Source: JAHOYW01 sp964515915
GTDB taxonomy: Bacteria; Verrucomicrobiota; Lentisphaeria; Victivallales; Victivallaceae
Reading direction: 5' to 3'
DNA: 7,872 bases
Assembly: GCA_964515915.1 (NCBI GenBank)
Contig: CAZEXM010000125.1
Coordinates: 1-7,872, forward strand
Shown: positions 5,256 through 7,872 of the stretch, in pieces
How positions within the stretch are numbered: the stretch's first letter is position 1
Layout of the letters: every line of letters starts with the position of its first letter
Position numbers and translations under genes: made by a program
The notes under the pieces: generated by a model
Seen by the model: only the letters and a program-made list of their open reading frames with translations
What the model was told of the DNA's origin: nothing
The model's database searches: none

Positions 5256-7643
5256 CTACTTGAGACGGTTAAACGTCGGCAGGCCTTCCGGCCTGACATC
5301 CGGGAAGAAAGCGGTTCCATCCGGTTTTACCAAACGACAGGTAAGGAAAATAAGCAGATTAACTTTAGTCGACTCTGTACCAATACTTTGGAATAAACGG
5401 CCAATAAGAGGGATATCTCCAATAATTGGAACCCGTTCATTAATGGTGGTAGTGGTATCTTTAAGGATTCCGCCAAGCACAATAGTTTCACCATCATAAA
5501 TGGTAACTTTTGTATCGATTGTACGGGCCGCGATAACCGGTTTACGAATACTTACCGGTGTTTTTATATTCCCTTTATATACATCGTAATTATACTCAGT
5601 CCAGGTTACAAAGGTTTGAACCGTCGGGTTTATACGCATAGTAATAGTGCGGTGTTCTATATCAACATCCGGGGTTACACGTAATATGATACCGAGTTCA
5701 GTCGGGTCGGCAAATTCCGGTATGGAACCAATAAATGAATAAGTATCACCGCCTTGTGTACCAGAGGTAGTGGTAGTTTCAGCTTCGGTATAGTCGTCAG
5801 GATAGTATACTTCCCTGACTAGTCGTACTGACGCTTCCCGCCCGTTCATGGTTGTAATTCTCGGAGATGAAAGTAAATTTCTGGAATCGACTTGATTCAG
5901 GGCGTTAATGTCAAAAGTAAGACCGAAACCATTTACGCTACGCCCGTAACTCAATATGGTGGAATTGCCTAAAGTAGTTAAACTTGATTTACTCGAGTCA
6001 ATATCAAAGGTTCCATTGTCGGATGATGGTTTATTCTCAACCGTCCAGTTAAAACCTAACTCTTTCAAATCGTTTTGCTCAATTTCAATAAATTTAGCCT
6101 GAATTTGTACCATTGGATCTTTAGAACTAAGTTCATTTTGAATAATACTTTCAATTCGACGCAAATTCTCTAAAGTATTTGTCGCGATGAGGCGGCTGAT
6201 ACGTGAATCGTAAACTGTTTTCGCGCCACTGGGAAACTTTATGCCCCGGTCTCTAAAATAATCCTCCAAGCTTGATGTATCATCTCCACCAACCGCCGCC
6301 AAAGCCCCCTGCTCAACAGGAAAGATTTTAGTTTCAAGATCATCAAACGCAATATTCCTGGCAGCTATGACAACAGCATATTTTTCAATACGAAACTTTA
6401 AATTCGCAGCTTTACAGAGAAAATAAATAGCTTGATACAAATTCTTTTTCACCAGTACAAGGTCAACAACACTTTTGCCTATACCTCCTGCGTCATTTCC
6501 ACCATCTCCACCATCTCCACCATCTCCTTCTCCATCCGCTTGATCATCAGCTGCCACGGCGACTTCCCCGTCAGGTGCAGGTTCTCCGCCGACTCCACCA
6601 GGAGCCGCCTGATTATCTAATGCGCTGTCTCCTATTTTAGGAACTTTCAAACGCAGAAAAATATTAATTCCAATGCCTTCCGGATCCAACTGTTTGCTTT
6701 GCTCCCGTAAATGCCGAACCGCAGTTTCAACGGTTATATCCTCAAAGTCAAGCCGGGGAATAATAATGCTTTTTAATTTTTCTTTAATCTTGCTAACCGG
6801 CGAATATTTTTTTATCGGTTTAGTTAATGCCTCGCGTCCGCCACTACGAACTTCAGGGACAATTGGAGTCGTCATCTCCCAGGCAACTTCAGCAATCCGT
6901 TCTTTATCCTGAGTATATGAACGCCTGGTAGCTATCTTGTTAATTTGTTTATTGACAGACCGCAAACCTTCAATGGCTCTATAGTTATATATGTCGCTTA
7001 AAAGGATTTGTTCGTATTTTTCTTTAGCAAGACTGTATCTACCGGCTTTTATTAATACATCAGCCTGTTTCAGCAATACCAGAGTATCATAAGCTTGCTC
7101 TTTTATGGAGGGAATTAATTTAGTTTCAGAGCTTTCATATCTACGTGAAGCGGCATTCATCAGAATAGTAAGTCTCTTAATTTTCGCCTCCATTTTCTTT
7201 TTACAGGGAGGATATATTTCAGCAGCTTCTTTACATAATCTGATCGCTTCAGCATAATCTTTACTAAAAGATTTATTCTCAACTTTAGCGACAAGATCCA
7301 TTGCCCAATAGTAGTAACACTGGTAAATCTGTTCTTTACAATATTTAATTTTTTGCTTAAACACAGTTCTTTCGCCGACACCGATTGTTTTTAACACCTT
7401 GATGGCAGCCAGATATTCAGCAACCGCCTGTTTATACTTGGCATTGACGAAAAAATCTTTCGCGGAACGCACAAGACGCTGAGCCTTGACTTCCTTCTGC
7501 TGCTCAATCAAACGCATTTTGTTAATATTTGTATCTATGCGTTTTTTTATCTGCTTAGCTTCGTTAGCTGTAACAACAAAAGGCGAAATAAGCAAAATGC
7601 TTAAAACTAATTTATTATAATTTGAAAATTTTAGCAAGCGCAT
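5256..7643 (-). CDS. Secretin (type II secretion / type IV pilus-like outer-membrane channel)
   Basis: This is an outer-membrane secretin of the GspD/PilQ superfamily, 795 residues from the chosen ATG at 7643, which has GGAGG 7 nt upstream; the frame extends further to a TTG at 7670 without support. Residues 1-26 form a Sec signal peptide (hydrophobic 12-24, likely cleavage after VTA). Residues about 27-280 are charged and helical, with TPR-like stretches (YKQAVAEYLAAIKVL, YSLAKEKYEQIL). An STN/N0-like domain spans about 293-429 and is interrupted by an Asp/Gly-rich insert (345-389). A connecting N domain follows, then the secretin core: SPRITTMNGREASV (593 onward), LGGIL (723-727) and VPIIGDIPLIGRLF (738-751). 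A helical N-terminus before a secretin resembles Akkermansia Amuc_1098-type proteins (family recollection). It sits 29 nt behind a second secretin gene, so the two are probably co-transcribed. Which secretion or pilus machine it serves is not shown here. Confidence 0.9.
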   Translation of the reverse strand: MRLLKFSNYNKLVLSILLISPFVVTANEAKQIKKRIDTNINKMRLIEQQKEVKAQRLVRSAKDFFVNAKYKQAVAEYLAAIKVLKTIGVGERTVFKQKIKYCKEQIYQCYYYWAMDLVAKVENKSFSKDYAEAIRLCKEAAEIYPPCKKKMEAKIKRLTILMNAASRRYESSETKLIPSIKEQAYDTLVLLKQADVLIKAGRYSLAKEKYEQILLSDIYNYRAIEGLRSVNKQINKIATRRSYTQDKERIAEVAWEMTTPIVPEVRSGGREALTKPIKKYSPVSKIKEKLKSIIIPRLDFEDITVETAVRHLREQSKQLDPEGIGINIFLRLKVPKIGDSALDNQAAPGGVGGEPAPDGEVAVAADDQADGEGDGGDGGDGGNDAGGIGKSVVDLVLVKKNLYQAIYFLCKAANLKFRIEKYAVVIAARNIAFDDLETKIFPVEQGALAAVGGDDTSSLEDYFRDRGIKFPSGAKTVYDSRISRLIATNTLENLRRIESIIQNELSSKDPMVQIQAKFIEIEQNDLKELGFNWTVENKPSSDNGTFDIDSSKSSLTTLGNSTILSYGRSVNGFGLTFDINALNQVDSRNLLSSPRITTMNGREASVRLVREVYYPDDYTEAETTTTSGTQGGDTYSFIGSIPEFADPTELGIILRVTPDVDIEHRTITMRINPTVQTFVTWTEYNYDVYKGNIKTPVSIRKPVIAARTIDTKVTIYDGETIVLGGILKDTTTTINERVPIIGDIPLIGRLFQSIGTESTKVNLLIFLTCRLVKPDGTAFFPDVRPEGLPTFNRLK
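6499..6525 (-). repeat. 9-nt tandem repeat inside the secretin gene
   Basis: CCACCATCT occurs three times in a row without change, followed by degenerate copies. On the coding strand it gives the Gly-Asp-Gly-Gly run of the acidic insert. Its length is a multiple of three, so copy-number change would keep the frame. Confidence 0.8.
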
Positions 7644-7650
7644 GAAATGT

Positions 7651-7655
7651 CCTCC
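7651..7655 (-). promoter_or_regulatory. Ribosome binding site that sets the secretin start
   Basis: GGAGG on the minus strand lies 7 nt before the ATG at 7643. The ATG start puts the signal peptide at the extreme N-terminus (MRLLKF), whereas the upstream TTG at 7670 has no such site and would overlap the preceding gene's intergenic gap. Confidence 0.8.
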
Positions 7656-7672
7656 AAATAATGCTGACAAAA

Positions 7673-7872
7673 TTATCTATAGAAATCAGGAACTCCCTGC
7701 TCGTCTCCACGACGCACAGGTACACCATCATTATTTATCAATCTGGCGGTAAGAAAGATCAACAAATTTGTTTGGTCAATGTATGCCAGCTGACTGCTGA
7801 ATAATCGGCCGACAAAGGGGATATTCCCAATAATCGGCCATTTATCATCGCGATATACATTACGATTATCAA
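7673..7872 (-). CDS. Second secretin gene, C-terminal 65 codons only
   Basis: An open frame enters from beyond base 7872 on the minus strand and ends at a TAA (7673-7675). It encodes the C-terminal end of a secretin: WPIIGNIPFVGRLFSS is the conserved terminal signature, followed by TNLLIFLTARLINNDG. It closely parallels the end of the downstream gene (VPIIGDIPLIGRLFQS and VNLLIFLTCRLVKPDG, both finishing with a G-x-P-x-F-type tail), so the two are paralogues from a tandem duplication or two members of one operon. Only 29 nt separate its stop from the next start. The N-terminal domains, total length and start lie outside the window. Confidence 0.9.
   Translation of the reverse strand, partial: DNRNVYRDDKWPIIGNIPFVGRLFSSQLAYIDQTNLLIFLTARLINNDGVPVRRGDEQGVPDFYR

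Noticed and set aside
5239..5499. Plus-strand frame opposite the end of the secretin gene
   Set aside because: It is antisense to the conserved secretin C-terminus and has no family resemblance.
7644..7670. TTG at 7670 as the secretin start (9 extra residues)
   Set aside because: The ATG at 7643 has GGAGG at proper spacing and places the signal peptide at the N-terminus; the upstream TTG has neither advantage.

Overview
The window looks like chromosomal DNA of a bacterium with moderate GC, most plausibly from the PVC superphylum, perhaps Lentisphaerota (Victivallales-like) or a relative. This rests on inference: tandem secretins with a helical N-terminus, a divergent NagB-like protein paired with a PIG-L deacetylase, and a spacer full of REP-like hairpins fit such genomes. 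No rRNA or marker gene confirms it.

Layout. Bases 2-2517 (+) hold the two-subunit glycine decarboxylase (P-protein) of the glycine cleavage system: the C-terminal three quarters of gcvPA, and gcvPB complete from a GTG start that overlaps the gcvPA stop by 4 nt. A possible weak terminator follows. Bases 2688-3614 and 3716-4504 (+) encode a glucosamine-6-phosphate deaminase/isomerase-family protein with altered catalytic residues and a zinc-dependent PIG-L/LmbE deacetylase. Each has its own good sigma70-like promoter. Together they suggest amino-sugar processing (deacetylation, then isomerisation/deamination), though the substrate is unknown.

Bases 4505-5255 carry no convincing gene and separate the convergent PIG-L and secretin genes. 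About 500 bp of this is a mosaic of structured repeats: two adjacent modules with related terminal inverted repeats, each holding an inverted pair of hairpins with a GTAG foot (the REP/REPIN design). The larger module is a near-symmetric inverted duplication of three hairpins with fixed spacing. Paired compensatory changes between its arms show that folded structure, not just sequence, has been kept. This is the most unusual part of the window.

Bases 5256-7872 (-) contain two tandem outer-membrane secretin genes 29 nt apart: the last 65 codons of the upstream one and a complete 795-residue downstream one. The complete protein has a signal peptide, a helical TPR-like region, an STN/N0-type domain interrupted by an Asp/Gly-rich insert, and a C-terminal secretin domain. 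They probably belong to a type II secretion or type IV pilus-like operon that continues beyond base 7872.
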